Shown here piece after piece: positions 17,431 to 26,172 of a stretch of DNA of 64,000 nt. The DNA lies in assembly GCF_036511935.1 (NCBI RefSeq), contig NZ_AP028878.1, positions 186,001-250,000 of the forward strand. The letters run 5' to 3'. The DNA is from Marinobacter nanhaiticus D15-8W (lineage in GTDB: Bacteria > Pseudomonadota > Gammaproteobacteria > Pseudomonadales > Oleiphilaceae). The first letter of the stretch is position 1. Each line of letters begins with the position of its first letter. A model generated the notes under the pieces. It saw only the letters and a list, made by a program, of their open reading frames with translations. It was not told the origin of the DNA and did no database searches. Position numbers and translations under genes: made by a program.

Positions 17431-18808
17431 TCTGGCAAGCCTCCAGGTCGGGAGCCGGCAGTTGGCAGATCCACAGGTTGGCATCTTTCTGTCGCTCGAC
17501 GAACCGTTGCCATTGAGCCAGTTGCCGCGTCGAGGATGCTTCCAGCGGCTGCTCGCCACCAATCGGGACCAGTGCCAGCAGGCGGTTGCGCGACCAACTG
17601 CGGCGGGCCTCCTGGATGAAGTCCGCCAGTTCGCCGGTGGGCGGCTCCCAGGCCCGGGCCAGCAGAATCACCGGGCCCGGGAGTTCGGCCAGTTCGTCGA
17701 GGACGGCCCGGTCCTCCGCCAGGGAGGCCGTACCACCGGCATCAACAATGCGAGGGTTCGGCCCGTCGAGAAGCGTGCGTACGGCGTCCGCATCCCGCGC
17801 GGCGCCGGCCCACCGGATAAGGGCGCCACTCGCAGGCAGACTGTGCAGCTGGTCTTCCGGTTGATGCAGGGGCACAGTCTGGCCCTCACCGGATGCACCT
17901 GTTGTTTCGACTGTCGGCGTCGCGAAGCGGTGCATCAGCGATGGCCGCCCGGGGTGAAGTCGCAACAGCCGCCGAGCCTGCATGCGCAGATGTACGCGGG
18001 CGAATACGGTCAGCAGAAGTCGGGGCAGCACCGCATAGGTCAGCCAGAACATACAGACGAACGGCCACCAATCACCATAGCGGGCCGGTTCGCTGACGCG
18101 CGGATCACCGAGGCGGAAGAACTGGGTCTGTTCGACCAGTTCCATTGAAGGCACCGCCGCCGGCCACAGAAGCGACCAAGGGCGCGACAGCCCCTGGACG
18201 AGCGCGCCATAGCTATCGGCGGATGTGCGCAAAGTCGTACTCCAGCCAAAGGCGAGATCCTGGACCACGACCATGGCCAGCAGGGTCAGCAGGCCGGCAA
18301 TCGTAAACGCCAGGGCTGTCTGCTGGGCGGTGCAGGCGGCCAGTTGTGGCTGTAACAGATCCAGCGCGGTGGTGGGTCCATGATTTTCGCGCCCCGGCGA
18401 CAGCAGACGCCCCCAGGGCCGCCAGCCCACCAACGCCTGTACCGTCGTCGCCAGGGCGAGCAAGCCTTGCAGGGCAACGAAGCCAATGATCACGGTGACA
18501 TTGATTTGCTGACTGCCGTCGTAGAACAGCAGGCCCAGCATAGTCAGCACGCCGAGCAGGGCACCGACCGGAAGCAGCCATAGCGAAAGCCGACGCCAGC
18601 GCTGAAGCCGTGTGTCCGGCTGGTTTTGTTCGAGCCGATGGGCGTCGATGTGATCAAGCCAGCCGGCCAGTGAGGGCTTGCGCCGCTGGGCGCGGCAGTC
18701 GAGGGCATAACGGCGATCGCGCCGGTGCAGGAAGAGGGCGGACTGGTTCTGGTCGCGCCGCACCTGGTCGTCAAAGTCCAGTAACAGCGTGACGGGGCTT
18801 TTGCTCAT
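17423..18808 (-). CDS. DUF2868 domain membrane protein
   Basis: A 461-residue inner membrane protein of the DUF2868 family with about four membrane segments: a pair near residues 72-120 (LWLLPVGALLGVLTMLGLLF and following), one near 175-195 and one near 255-275. A soluble C-terminal region (LLDGPNPRIVDAGG to DLEACQNG) has a Rossmann-like look. Function is unknown. It is the first gene of a two-gene unit with the DUF3482 GTPase; such pairing recurs in Pseudomonas-type genomes to my knowledge, suggesting a joint envelope role. Confidence 0.75.
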   Translation of the reverse strand: MSKSPVTLLLDFDDQVRRDQNQSALFLHRRDRRYALDCRAQRRKPSLAGWLDHIDAHRLEQNQPDTRLQRWRRLSLWLLPVGALLGVLTMLGLLFYDGSQQINVTVIIGFVALQGLLALATTVQALVGWRPWGRLLSPGRENHGPTTALDLLQPQLAACTAQQTALAFTIAGLLTLLAMVVVQDLAFGWSTTLRTSADSYGALVQGLSRPWSLLWPAAVPSMELVEQTQFFRLGDPRVSEPARYGDWWPFVCMFWLTYAVLPRLLLTVFARVHLRMQARRLLRLHPGRPSLMHRFATPTVETTGASGEGQTVPLHQPEDQLHSLPASGALIRWAGAARDADAVRTLLDGPNPRIVDAGGTASLAEDRAVLDELAELPGPVILLARAWEPPTGELADFIQEARRSWSRNRLLALVPIGGEQPLEASSTRQLAQWQRFVERQKDANLWICQLPAPDLEACQNG

Positions 18809-19009
18809 CCGGTTGGCATCCTCGGATTCAGGGTCGCTGGCGTGTGCTGTTGTCGTTCCTGAGCGTCAGCGGTACGGCAAACTCATGATGCGAATGATAA
18901 AAGTGTAGCGCGGCAATTGCAGGCCCGGCCAGTGAAAGACTATTTAGTCGTGGTCTTCTACGGTTGGGACAGCCGCCCTGCGCCATACGCCCCCTTGTCA
19001 GCGAAGGCT

Positions 19010-19555
19010 CTAATCTTCCCAGAGAGCATCCCAGCCGGGTTTCCCGAGGGCGCGCAAGCGATCGATATTGGCGTGGTAGATCTCGTCCGGGTCCTGCATG
19101 GCATCCACCGCCCGACTCACACTGTCTTCGCGCAGCAGGTGCAGGATGGGATAGGGCGCTCGGTTGGTGTAGTTCTCGATGGCATCCTGGGGCGTGTCGG
19201 CAAAGCGGTAGTCGGGATGGAACGTGGCGATCTGCAGCACGCCTTCCAGGCCCAGCGCATCCAGCAAACCTTCGGCGGCTGCGGCGAAATCGTTGAACGC
19301 TGCGAAATCGGCCAACCCATTGCCAAGTATGAGCAGCGTGGTATCCCGCTGCTGCGGCGAGCGGGCAACCAGGGCTTCGATTTCGGTGACCAGCGCATTC
19401 AGCAAACCTTCCTCATCCGTCGCTTCGCTGACGGCAAGGTGTACTTGCGATTGTCGGTAAGGCGCACGCGCAAACGGACACAGGTTGAGGCCGATCACGG
19501 CGCGTTCGAGCCATTTGCGAGTGGCGGTAGCAGCAGGATGCTCAGGATTAGACAT
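19010..19555 (-). CDS. DUF1415 family protein
   Basis: A 181-residue cytosolic protein with the DUF1415 pattern: WLERAVIGLNLCPFARAPYRQ near the N-terminus, TTLLILGNGLADFAAFNDF in the middle, and the LQIATFHPDYRFADTPQDAIENYTNRAPYPILHLLRE block. The family is widespread in proteobacteria with unknown function. It is transcribed alone, between the DUF2868 gene and a divergent DUF6164 gene. Confidence 0.85.
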   Translation of the reverse strand: MSNPEHPAATATRKWLERAVIGLNLCPFARAPYRQSQVHLAVSEATDEEGLLNALVTEIEALVARSPQQRDTTLLILGNGLADFAAFNDFAAAAEGLLDALGLEGVLQIATFHPDYRFADTPQDAIENYTNRAPYPILHLLREDSVSRAVDAMQDPDEIYHANIDRLRALGKPGWDALWED

Positions 19556-19689
19556 GGGGTGGCCTGGCTGGAGGTTGAAGCGTGGGGCATGATAACGCGG
19601 CTCGAGCGGGCTGTCCCGGTCGCCGGATTACACCAGTCCAGCTTACGTCGGTACAATAGGCGCCGATCTGACTGCCGATGAGTTGCTCC

Positions 19690-20049
19690 ATGCCCCACTT
19701 CCTGATGAACCTGCGCCATGTGCCCGATGACGAGGCCGATGAGGTGCGGGCGCTGCTCGAAACCAACAATATCAACTACTATGAAACGCCACCCAGCCGC
19801 TGGGGCATCAGTATGGGTGGCTTCTGGGTCCATGAGGCGGACGAAGCGGAGCGGGCCCGGGCGCTACTGGATGAGTACCAGTTGAACCGTGCCCGCGATC
19901 AACGGGCGGACTACGATCGCCGTCTCGCAGCCGGCGAAGTGCCGTCCTTTGGCCAGCGGCTGGCGCGGCGTCCGCTGACGGTAATCGCGATCCTGCTGGC
20001 TGTTGCGCTGGTGCTGGGATTGGCGGTGGGGCCGTTCCTCCACTGGTAG
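19690..20049 (+). CDS. DUF6164 family small membrane protein
   Basis: About 119 residues: an N-terminal DUF2007-like fold (LRHVPDDEADEVRALLETNNINYYETP and GISMGGFWV) followed by a single C-terminal membrane helix (residues 97-115, VIAILLAVALVLGLAVG). The start is placed at ATG 19690 because homologues begin close to LRHVPDDEADE; ATG 19678 is also in frame. Function is unknown. Confidence 0.7.
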   Translation: MPHFLMNLRHVPDDEADEVRALLETNNINYYETPPSRWGISMGGFWVHEADEAERARALLDEYQLNRARDQRADYDRRLAAGEVPSFGQRLARRPLTVIAILLAVALVLGLAVGPFLHW

Positions 20050-20070
20050 CCTTGTTCCAGAGGTAGCGGC

Positions 20071-21018
20071 TCAGTCATCGCCCTCGCCTTCAACAACCGA
20101 AATCTTCAGATCCTCGGTGAGCTCCAGTTGCCGGTAGAGAAACTGGATAGCCGCATCCACCGCCTGGTGGCTGGTGAGGAACGTGAGGATATGGCCCCGC
20201 CAGCGCAGGATCATCATCTCAGTGGCTACGCCATCGGCGGCTAGCGTGGCCTGGAAGTCAGTGGCATGGTCCAGCGGGACCAGGCTGTCCCAACCGCCAT
20301 GGAACAGGAAGAAAGGCGGCGCCTGGGGTGTAACGTGCGTCACGGGTGATGCGGCTGCGTAGCGGTCCGGCATCGCCTGTTTGGTGTCGCCCAGGAATTG
20401 CACCACCAGTTCGCCGGAGTCGAACTTGCGCAGATCGCTGGGCGTGCCGCCGGAGACCACCGCGTCCAGCCGGGTTTCCGGTCCGCCGTAGGGTTCGTCG
20501 AGCTCGCCGCCTTCACTGGCGACCAGGGCCAGCAGGCTGACCAGGTGAGCGCCGGACGAGTAGCCGAAACCGGCCAGCCGATCGGCATCAATGTCCAGAC
20601 GCTCTGCATTGTCGTTCAGCCAGTGCATAGCCTGTTGCAGATCGTGCAGTTGGGCGGGAAAGCGATATTGCGGGGCGAAGCGGTATTCGACGTTCATCAC
20701 CGCGAAACCGTTGCTGGCCAGTTCCTCGGCGATCCATTCCATGTCTTCCGGCGAGCGCCGCTCCCAGCCGCCGCCGTGAACGGTCAGCACCGCTGGGTGA
20801 GGTCCCGGGCCTTGCGGCAGGTAGATATCCGCATGCAGCGGCTCGGGCCAGTCGGCCGGAGTGTAGACCCGGTTCTCCTGCAGCGTCCATTCGGTGTCCG
20901 GCGTGTCCACTATCCTCTGGGGCGCATTGATATGGCGAGTGCATGCGCACATCAACAGGCTGACGAGCAGAACGAGGCAAGTCCGCGTTCCGGTTATTGA
21001 TGTTGGGGCTGCTGGCAT
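20071..21018 (-). CDS. Alpha/beta hydrolase, probable membrane-anchored or secreted carboxylesterase
   Basis: A 315-residue HSL/BD-FAE-like esterase. An N-terminal hydrophobic signal (residues 13-26, with Cys24 and Cys26 giving a possible but atypical lipobox) precedes the catalytic domain. The oxyanion motif HGGGW is at 81-85, and the nucleophile Ser154 is in GYSSG. An aspartate (HGGWDSLVP) and a histidine (RWRGHILTF) follow. It probably hydrolyses short-chain esters in the periplasm. AGGAG five bases before ATG 21018 fixes the start. It converges with the DUF6164 gene. Confidence 0.8.
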   Translation of the reverse strand: MPAAPTSITGTRTCLVLLVSLLMCACTRHINAPQRIVDTPDTEWTLQENRVYTPADWPEPLHADIYLPQGPGPHPAVLTVHGGGWERRSPEDMEWIAEELASNGFAVMNVEYRFAPQYRFPAQLHDLQQAMHWLNDNAERLDIDADRLAGFGYSSGAHLVSLLALVASEGGELDEPYGGPETRLDAVVSGGTPSDLRKFDSGELVVQFLGDTKQAMPDRYAAASPVTHVTPQAPPFFLFHGGWDSLVPLDHATDFQATLAADGVATEMMILRWRGHILTFLTSHQAVDAAIQFLYRQLELTEDLKISVVEGEGDD

Positions 21019-21220
21019 CACGACTCCTGGCGCTGATCGTCCTGGGCTGCGGCGGTTTGTCTTGCGACTGTTGTCGGATACGGTCGGCACGACCTGGCGG
21101 ATGAGGTTTGCCGTCGTGCGATGCTGAGGTGTCATGCTCGACGCTATGTTAGCCAGAAGCTAAGTTTATAAATGGGACACCTTCGCGGTACTGCACCTCC
21201 GAGTCTGGAGCGCCCTGCCT

Positions 21221-22810
21221 ATGAGCAATACGACGGATGTCACATCCCCGCTACGCAGGTCTCTGCTCATTGGCTTGGTCTACGCTTCGCTCGGTGCCCT
21301 TTGGATCGCAGGGAGCGACTATGCGCTCTCGTTCCTTTTCCGCGAACCAGAATCGTTGACCTCCGCCCAGACCTTCAAGGGCTGGTTCTTCATCGGTGTA
21401 ACTGCCTTACTCCTGGTTTGGGCGATAAACCGCCAATTCCGACGCTATCGCGACGTTATTCAGGCCAATAGCGAGCAAGCCGCCGCAATACGTGAGCTGA
21501 GCCAGTTTCGCGAAAGCATCATCGATAATGCCAACATCTGGATCAATGTGTTTGATGTCGATGGCCGCATCATCGTCTGGAACAAAGCGGCAGAGTTAAT
21601 CAGTGGCTATTCCAAGGAAGAGGTTTTACGCAGGGGCGTGGCATGGGAATGGCTTTATCCGGAAGAGGACTACCGACAACGCGTATTTGTGGCGGCGCGG
21701 TCTGTAGTTACCGATGGAGAGGATCTGACGGACTATGAAACGTGTATCACGACCCGTGACGGCGAGAGGCGCCGGATGTGCTGGAACGCCCGTCGTTTCT
21801 TTTCGCCAGGTGGTGCCGTGGTTGGGGCGATTGCAATCGCAACGGATGTTACCGAGCAGCGTAAGCTTGAGCGAGAGGCCCGAGCCAGTAGCCGCCAACT
21901 AAAGACGCTGATGGATAACCTGCCCGGCATGGCCTACCGCTGCCAGTTCGACGCAAGCTGGACAATGAAGTTCGTATCCGACGGATGCCGCGAACTGACC
22001 GGTTATGCGCCAGAAGAACTGATCGAGAATCGGGTTGTGTCGTTCGCCGATATGGTCGAGGACGTCGATAACGAAGAAACAGTTCGTGTTGTGGAGCAGG
22101 CCATCGCACAGGCGGAGCCCTATTCGATCGAATACGCCCTCACCCGCCGCGACGGTCGACGTATCTGGATCTGGGAACGGGGGCGAGGCGTTCAGGTCGA
22201 TGACGATCTGATGTTGGAAGGCATCCTGATGGATATCAGCGACCGCAAGATCCTCGAGGAAGAACTGGCGAGTATGGCCACCCGTGACGCCCTGACCGGC
22301 CTTTATAACCGTCGCGAGGCAGAGCGTAGGCTTGAGGCGGAAATCCGTCGGGCTGAGCGTTACGAGCGACCGGTTGCTCTTCTCTGGTTGGACCTGGACC
22401 ATTTCAAGACCGTCAATGATCGGCATGGACATGCCAAGGGTGACGAGGTGCTACGCCGGGTAAGTGGACTCATTGCCGATTCTATACGCTCCGTGGATAT
22501 CGCCGCCCGATATGGCGGTGAGGAGTTTCTGGTCGTGCTGCCCGAAAGGGGTTTGGCCGAGGCTTGTGACACCGCTGAACGGCTGCGCCAGTTGATCGAG
22601 AGTGAGGTTGTAACCGTAGGCGGCGATTCGGTGGTGCGTCTTTCAGCCAGTATCGGCGTTGCGGTTTTTCCTGACCATGCGTCCAGCGCGGATGAGCTCT
22701 GCCATGAGGCAGACCAGGCCATGTATGCCGCCAAGCGGGCCGGGCGCAATCAGGTTTTCAGGGCGGGCCAGTCGGCAGGCGAAAGGCGGAAAAAACCTTC
22801 CAGGCATTGA
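21221..22810 (+). CDS. Membrane-bound PAS-PAS-GGDEF diguanylate cyclase
   Basis: A 529-residue signalling protein. Two N-terminal membrane helices (about 12-38 and 52-67) are followed by two PAS domains (about 90-215 and 225-345) and a GGDEF domain (about 355-520). The active motif is GGEEF at 432-436, so it should make cyclic di-GMP. An RxxD inhibitory site (RSVD, 423-426) lies five residues before it, predicting product inhibition. No EAL domain is present. Its 3' end overlaps the convergent mtfA gene by 61 bases. Confidence 0.9.
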   Translation: MSNTTDVTSPLRRSLLIGLVYASLGALWIAGSDYALSFLFREPESLTSAQTFKGWFFIGVTALLLVWAINRQFRRYRDVIQANSEQAAAIRELSQFRESIIDNANIWINVFDVDGRIIVWNKAAELISGYSKEEVLRRGVAWEWLYPEEDYRQRVFVAARSVVTDGEDLTDYETCITTRDGERRRMCWNARRFFSPGGAVVGAIAIATDVTEQRKLEREARASSRQLKTLMDNLPGMAYRCQFDASWTMKFVSDGCRELTGYAPEELIENRVVSFADMVEDVDNEETVRVVEQAIAQAEPYSIEYALTRRDGRRIWIWERGRGVQVDDDLMLEGILMDISDRKILEEELASMATRDALTGLYNRREAERRLEAEIRRAERYERPVALLWLDLDHFKTVNDRHGHAKGDEVLRRVSGLIADSIRSVDIAARYGGEEFLVVLPERGLAEACDTAERLRQLIESEVVTVGGDSVVRLSASIGVAVFPDHASSADELCHEADQAMYAAKRAGRNQVFRAGQSAGERRKKPSRH

Positions 22811-23571
22811 TACAGGTGCGGTTCGTCCGCCTTCAGGTCGGCCGGCCTGCAGAAGAAAGCTTCGGTGGCGACGGCGAAGAATTCCGCCGGGTCGGTGGCA
22901 CCGTAGGGGTCGAGTACGGTATCACCGGTGTTCGCCTGCTGTTTCAGGCGCTCCCAGGCATCGCTGAAAACAGTTTGCCAGGTTTGGGCATCATCGCCGG
23001 AGTGGAGTGGCGGCGTGCCATCCGACGCGCCGTCGAGCTGGTCGAGTTGATGGGCGAATTCGTGAATGGCCACATTGCTAACGGCATGGGTTTCCAGCGC
23101 TTCACGTTTGAGGGTCGACCAGGTCAGGATGACCCGGCCTTCGCCCCAGGATTCGCCCAGGCGGTCGTCCATGCTCTCGGTGTGGACGAGACCGTCGTGG
23201 TGCTCCGCCGGGGCGCGATAGACGTCCGGATAGAGCAGGACGGCTTTGAGGCTGTCGTAGTAATCCAGGCTCAGCCCGCTAATCAGCAGGGCGCCATGGG
23301 CAGCGACCAGCAGGCGCATCTGGTCGGTGACATCCAGGCCTTTGCAGCCGTAGAAGTCCAGTTCGTCCAGCAGGATCAGCGTGCCCGATTCGACCCGTTC
23401 GCGAACCTCTGGCGGCAACTGGCGATACAGGGTCATGTCCCGCTCCAGCTGCTGGCGCCAGGCATCCGGGAAGGCGCGGGATGCCACCTGCTTACGGCGC
23501 TGGCGGCGGTAGAAGAAAAGACGGTAGGCGGCCAGCGTGACCACCGCGAGGACGCAGAGAAAGTACACCAT
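22750..23571 (-). CDS. mtfA: MtfA family zinc-dependent peptidase
   Basis: A 273-residue protein with an N-terminal membrane anchor (residues 3-20) and the MtfA core, including LILLDELDFYGCKGLDVTD and the zinc motif HEFAH (His170-His174). In E. coli, MtfA interacts with the Mlc repressor and has peptidase activity; whether that link exists here is unknown. The ATG is at 23571. The last 20 codons overlap the end of the diguanylate cyclase gene on the other strand. Confidence 0.85.
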   Translation of the reverse strand: MVYFLCVLAVVTLAAYRLFFYRRQRRKQVASRAFPDAWRQQLERDMTLYRQLPPEVRERVESGTLILLDELDFYGCKGLDVTDQMRLLVAAHGALLISGLSLDYYDSLKAVLLYPDVYRAPAEHHDGLVHTESMDDRLGESWGEGRVILTWSTLKREALETHAVSNVAIHEFAHQLDQLDGASDGTPPLHSGDDAQTWQTVFSDAWERLKQQANTGDTVLDPYGATDPAEFFAVATEAFFCRPADLKADEPHLYQCLEGFFRLSPADWPALKT

Positions 23572-23861
23572 GGTTAACGCGGGTTCTCCTGAAGCCCGAA
23601 GAGTAAACGTTAGCTCGCGGAAGCGACTTCACATAATCCTTGGGCGGGGTTTGGCCCCGATTGCACGAACAACCGTGACGCGGCAATGTATCATCCCTGC
23701 TTGTTGCCGGCACTTTCCAAGGCGCTTCTGATGAGGTCCATTGGTGATTCGCGCCCTGCCGGAAAGGTCCTCAAGTCTTGCAGAATCGTCAATAGACTTA
23801 ATTAGAGCTACCCCTAAACAGAAAGAGCGGATGCCGCCGTCGCCGTAAGAGGATATCTGCC

Positions 23862-25151
23862 ATGAACGCCCTGACCCGCCGTGCCCTGAACACGTCCGCC
23901 ATTCCGCGGGACCTGAGCACCGTAACTACTGTGGATGTCGCCGCGGAGGTGGCGCCCGAACAGGCTGGCGTCAGTGCCGGCGCGCTCGATCAGGTCTGGA
24001 GCAGCGTCGAGCGACTCTATCGCACCGGGGTCCATCCCGGAATGCAGCTATGTTTGCGCCACAAGGGACAGGTCGTACTGCATCGGGCGATCGGGCATGC
24101 CAGCGGCAACGGGCCGAAGGATGGCAAGGGCGCGCGGCGTCTGCCGATGAACACGGACACGCCGACCTGCTATTTTTCGGCGTCGAAAGCGGTGACGGCA
24201 CTGCTGATTCACATTCTGGCGGAACAGGGGCGGATCAACCTGCTCGACCCGGTCAGCTACTACTGTCCCGAGTTTGCCCGGAACGGCAAGCGCACCATCA
24301 CCATCCACCAGGTGCTCGCACACCGTGGTGGCATCCCGGCCATTCCCCGGGACACCCCACTGGACACCCTTTGGGACCCCGATGCCATCTGGCGCTTGCT
24401 GTGCGAGGCCCGGCCGGTGGAAGTGGACGGTGCCAAGGTGGCCTACCATGCCATAACGGGCGGGTTCGTGTTGCAGCGTGTGCTGGAAACCGTAACCGGC
24501 GAGTCTATCGAGGCATTCCTCGATCATCATATCCGCAAGCCGCTGGGTATGAAGTGGTTTACCTACGGCATTCCCAGCGAGCGGCTACAGGATCTCGCCA
24601 CCAGCTATGCGACCGGACCCAACCCGATATTTCCGGTGTCCCGCATCCTGCAGCGGGCGCTGGGCGGCGATATGCAGACCATCGAAGCGGTAGTCAACGA
24701 TGTCCGGTTCCAGGAGGCGGTGGTGCCGGCGGCCAACCTGTGTGGTACCGCCGAGGAGATGTCACGCTTTTTCCAGATGATGCTCAATGGAGGCATCTGG
24801 GAAGGTCGGAAGGTCTGCGAACCCCTGACCGTGCGCCGCGCCATCCAGCAGTTCGGCTCGCTGCAGATCGACCGAACCCTCATGATTCCCATGCGCTTCA
24901 GTGCGGGCATGATGCTGGGCGGCGAGCCCCTGGGCATCTGGGGGCCGCATAGCCGTGAGGCCTTCGGGCATGTCGGGTTGATCAACAAACTCTGCTGGGC
25001 GGACGCCTCGCGGGATATCTCGGTCAGCCTGATCAATACCGGCCTGCCCATCGTCGCCCATCACCTCCCGGCGCTGGTCGGGTTTATCTGGACGGTGTGC
25101 CGGGAATTTCCCAAGGTGCCCGAAGCAGAGCGCCCGCCGGCGGTGGCCTAA
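23862..25151 (+). CDS. Serine hydrolase of the beta-lactamase/esterase EstB family
   Basis: A 429-residue penicillin-binding-protein-like hydrolase. The SxxK catalytic motif is Ser106-Lys109 in CYFSASKAVT; a tyrosine motif follows (YHAITGGFVLQ), and an HxG-like segment is near AFGHVGLINKLCWAD. No signal peptide is visible, so it is probably cytosolic. Members act as esterases or beta-lactam-like hydrolases; the substrate is unknown. AGAGGA precedes ATG 23862. Its stop overlaps the next gene's stop on the other strand by four bases. Confidence 0.82.
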   Translation: MNALTRRALNTSAIPRDLSTVTTVDVAAEVAPEQAGVSAGALDQVWSSVERLYRTGVHPGMQLCLRHKGQVVLHRAIGHASGNGPKDGKGARRLPMNTDTPTCYFSASKAVTALLIHILAEQGRINLLDPVSYYCPEFARNGKRTITIHQVLAHRGGIPAIPRDTPLDTLWDPDAIWRLLCEARPVEVDGAKVAYHAITGGFVLQRVLETVTGESIEAFLDHHIRKPLGMKWFTYGIPSERLQDLATSYATGPNPIFPVSRILQRALGGDMQTIEAVVNDVRFQEAVVPAANLCGTAEEMSRFFQMMLNGGIWEGRKVCEPLTVRRAIQQFGSLQIDRTLMIPMRFSAGMMLGGEPLGIWGPHSREAFGHVGLINKLCWADASRDISVSLINTGLPIVAHHLPALVGFIWTVCREFPKVPEAERPPAVA

Positions 25152-25504
25152 ACGTCGTCCAACTGGGCCTCGAGAATCGCCAGCACCGAAGACTGGATCT
25201 CCTTGAAATCGGTGACGGTCTGGGTGCGCTGGATGACGTCGTCCTGCTGGTCCTCGAGTTTCTGCAACTTGGGGATCACCCGCCGGATACCTTCGGTAAT
25301 CACCTCGTAGGGATAATGGTGATCGAGGATGCTGAGCTTGTTCAGTTCCGCCACTTCCTGATTGAAGATGCTGATGATGTCGTAGAGCATGTCCTTGTGC
25401 TGGATTGTACCGGCTTCCCAGTAGGCATCATCCAGCAGTTCCAGCAGTGACATGTATTCCCGCAGGGTATCGGCGACGGACGGTGCGGTCATCTCGGACT
25501 CCAT
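25148..25504 (-). CDS. Conserved hypothetical helical protein
   Basis: A 118-residue acidic, mostly helical protein with no recognised family. Segments such as LREYMSLLELLDDAYWEAGTIQHKDMLYDII and the C-terminal FKEIQSSVLAILEAQLDDV suggest a coiled or helical bundle. Two methionines (codons 1 and 5) could start it. It converges with the serine hydrolase. It is probably real, since its sequence is balanced and shows clear amphipathic periodicity. Confidence 0.6.
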   Translation of the reverse strand: MESEMTAPSVADTLREYMSLLELLDDAYWEAGTIQHKDMLYDIISIFNQEVAELNKLSILDHHYPYEVITEGIRRVIPKLQKLEDQQDDVIQRTQTVTDFKEIQSSVLAILEAQLDDV

Positions 25505-25856
25505 TCAGGGAACCTGATGCGCGTCACACACGTACGGCGACCGCTGCAGGTTCGCGTCAGCATAGTGTCTTCCAGAATAGCAGGGGTCTTGGTTTGCGGA
25601 CAGTTGGGCGGGTACCCGGGAAGGTACTTTCCATCATGGTGCGCCAGCATGGTGCGCGAGCGACTCTATTTCACTTTCGTGAATCATCGTTCACTCTTTA
25701 TTGCTGTTTGTCCGACAGTTGTGCACAATACGCGTAATCCGAAGTAGACGCCAGGGACGCGAGCGACCGGAATAATTTATCGGGAACCTGTGCGGATATT
25801 GCTGATCCAGATATCATCAATGTCGTAAAGAACAACTCAAGGATGAGGGACTGACC
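25505..25856. other. Intergenic region with spaced GTGAA/TTCAC half-sites
   Basis: No convincing gene. A tandem CATGGTGCGC repeat lies near 25635-25660. A cluster of half-sites TTCAC-N4-GTGAA-N6-TTCAC (25670-25694) lies upstream of the small gene at 25857 and could be a regulator site. The rest is AT-richer upstream sequence for that gene. Confidence 0.5.
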
Positions 25857-26117
25857 ATGCTAATCGAACCGACAGCGCTGTCTGACCAGGGTCGCGCAGA
25901 CCTGCAGCAGCCCAACCTGAATCGCCACGAGAGCGTGCGCGAGCACCTCCAGGAGCGCCTTGAGCGTGAGGTTGCCGACCTGGAAGAACGTATCGAGATG
26001 CTCCGTCGCAACCAGGCCCCCCACACCGCGATCATCATTGCCACCTACGAACGCATGATCGACCGTAAAAAGGGTTTCATGTCGACCTGGGGGATGGGCG
26101 AACGAACCGGGGAGTAA
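25857..26117 (+). CDS. Small hypothetical coiled-coil protein
   Basis: An 86-residue protein with no family I recognise. Residues 24-52 (NRHESVREHLQERLEREVADLEERIEMLRR in pieces) form a strongly predicted coiled coil, followed by an ATYERMIDRKKGFMSTWGMGE tail. ATG 25857 is preceded by AAGGATGAGG. It stands alone between convergent and divergent neighbours. Confidence 0.6.
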   Translation: MLIEPTALSDQGRADLQQPNLNRHESVREHLQERLEREVADLEERIEMLRRNQAPHTAIIIATYERMIDRKKGFMSTWGMGERTGE

Positions 26118-26172
26118 CGGTTGCACTAATATTCCCTTCAGTATTGGCATCGAAGGTAGGTCCGGCGGACCG

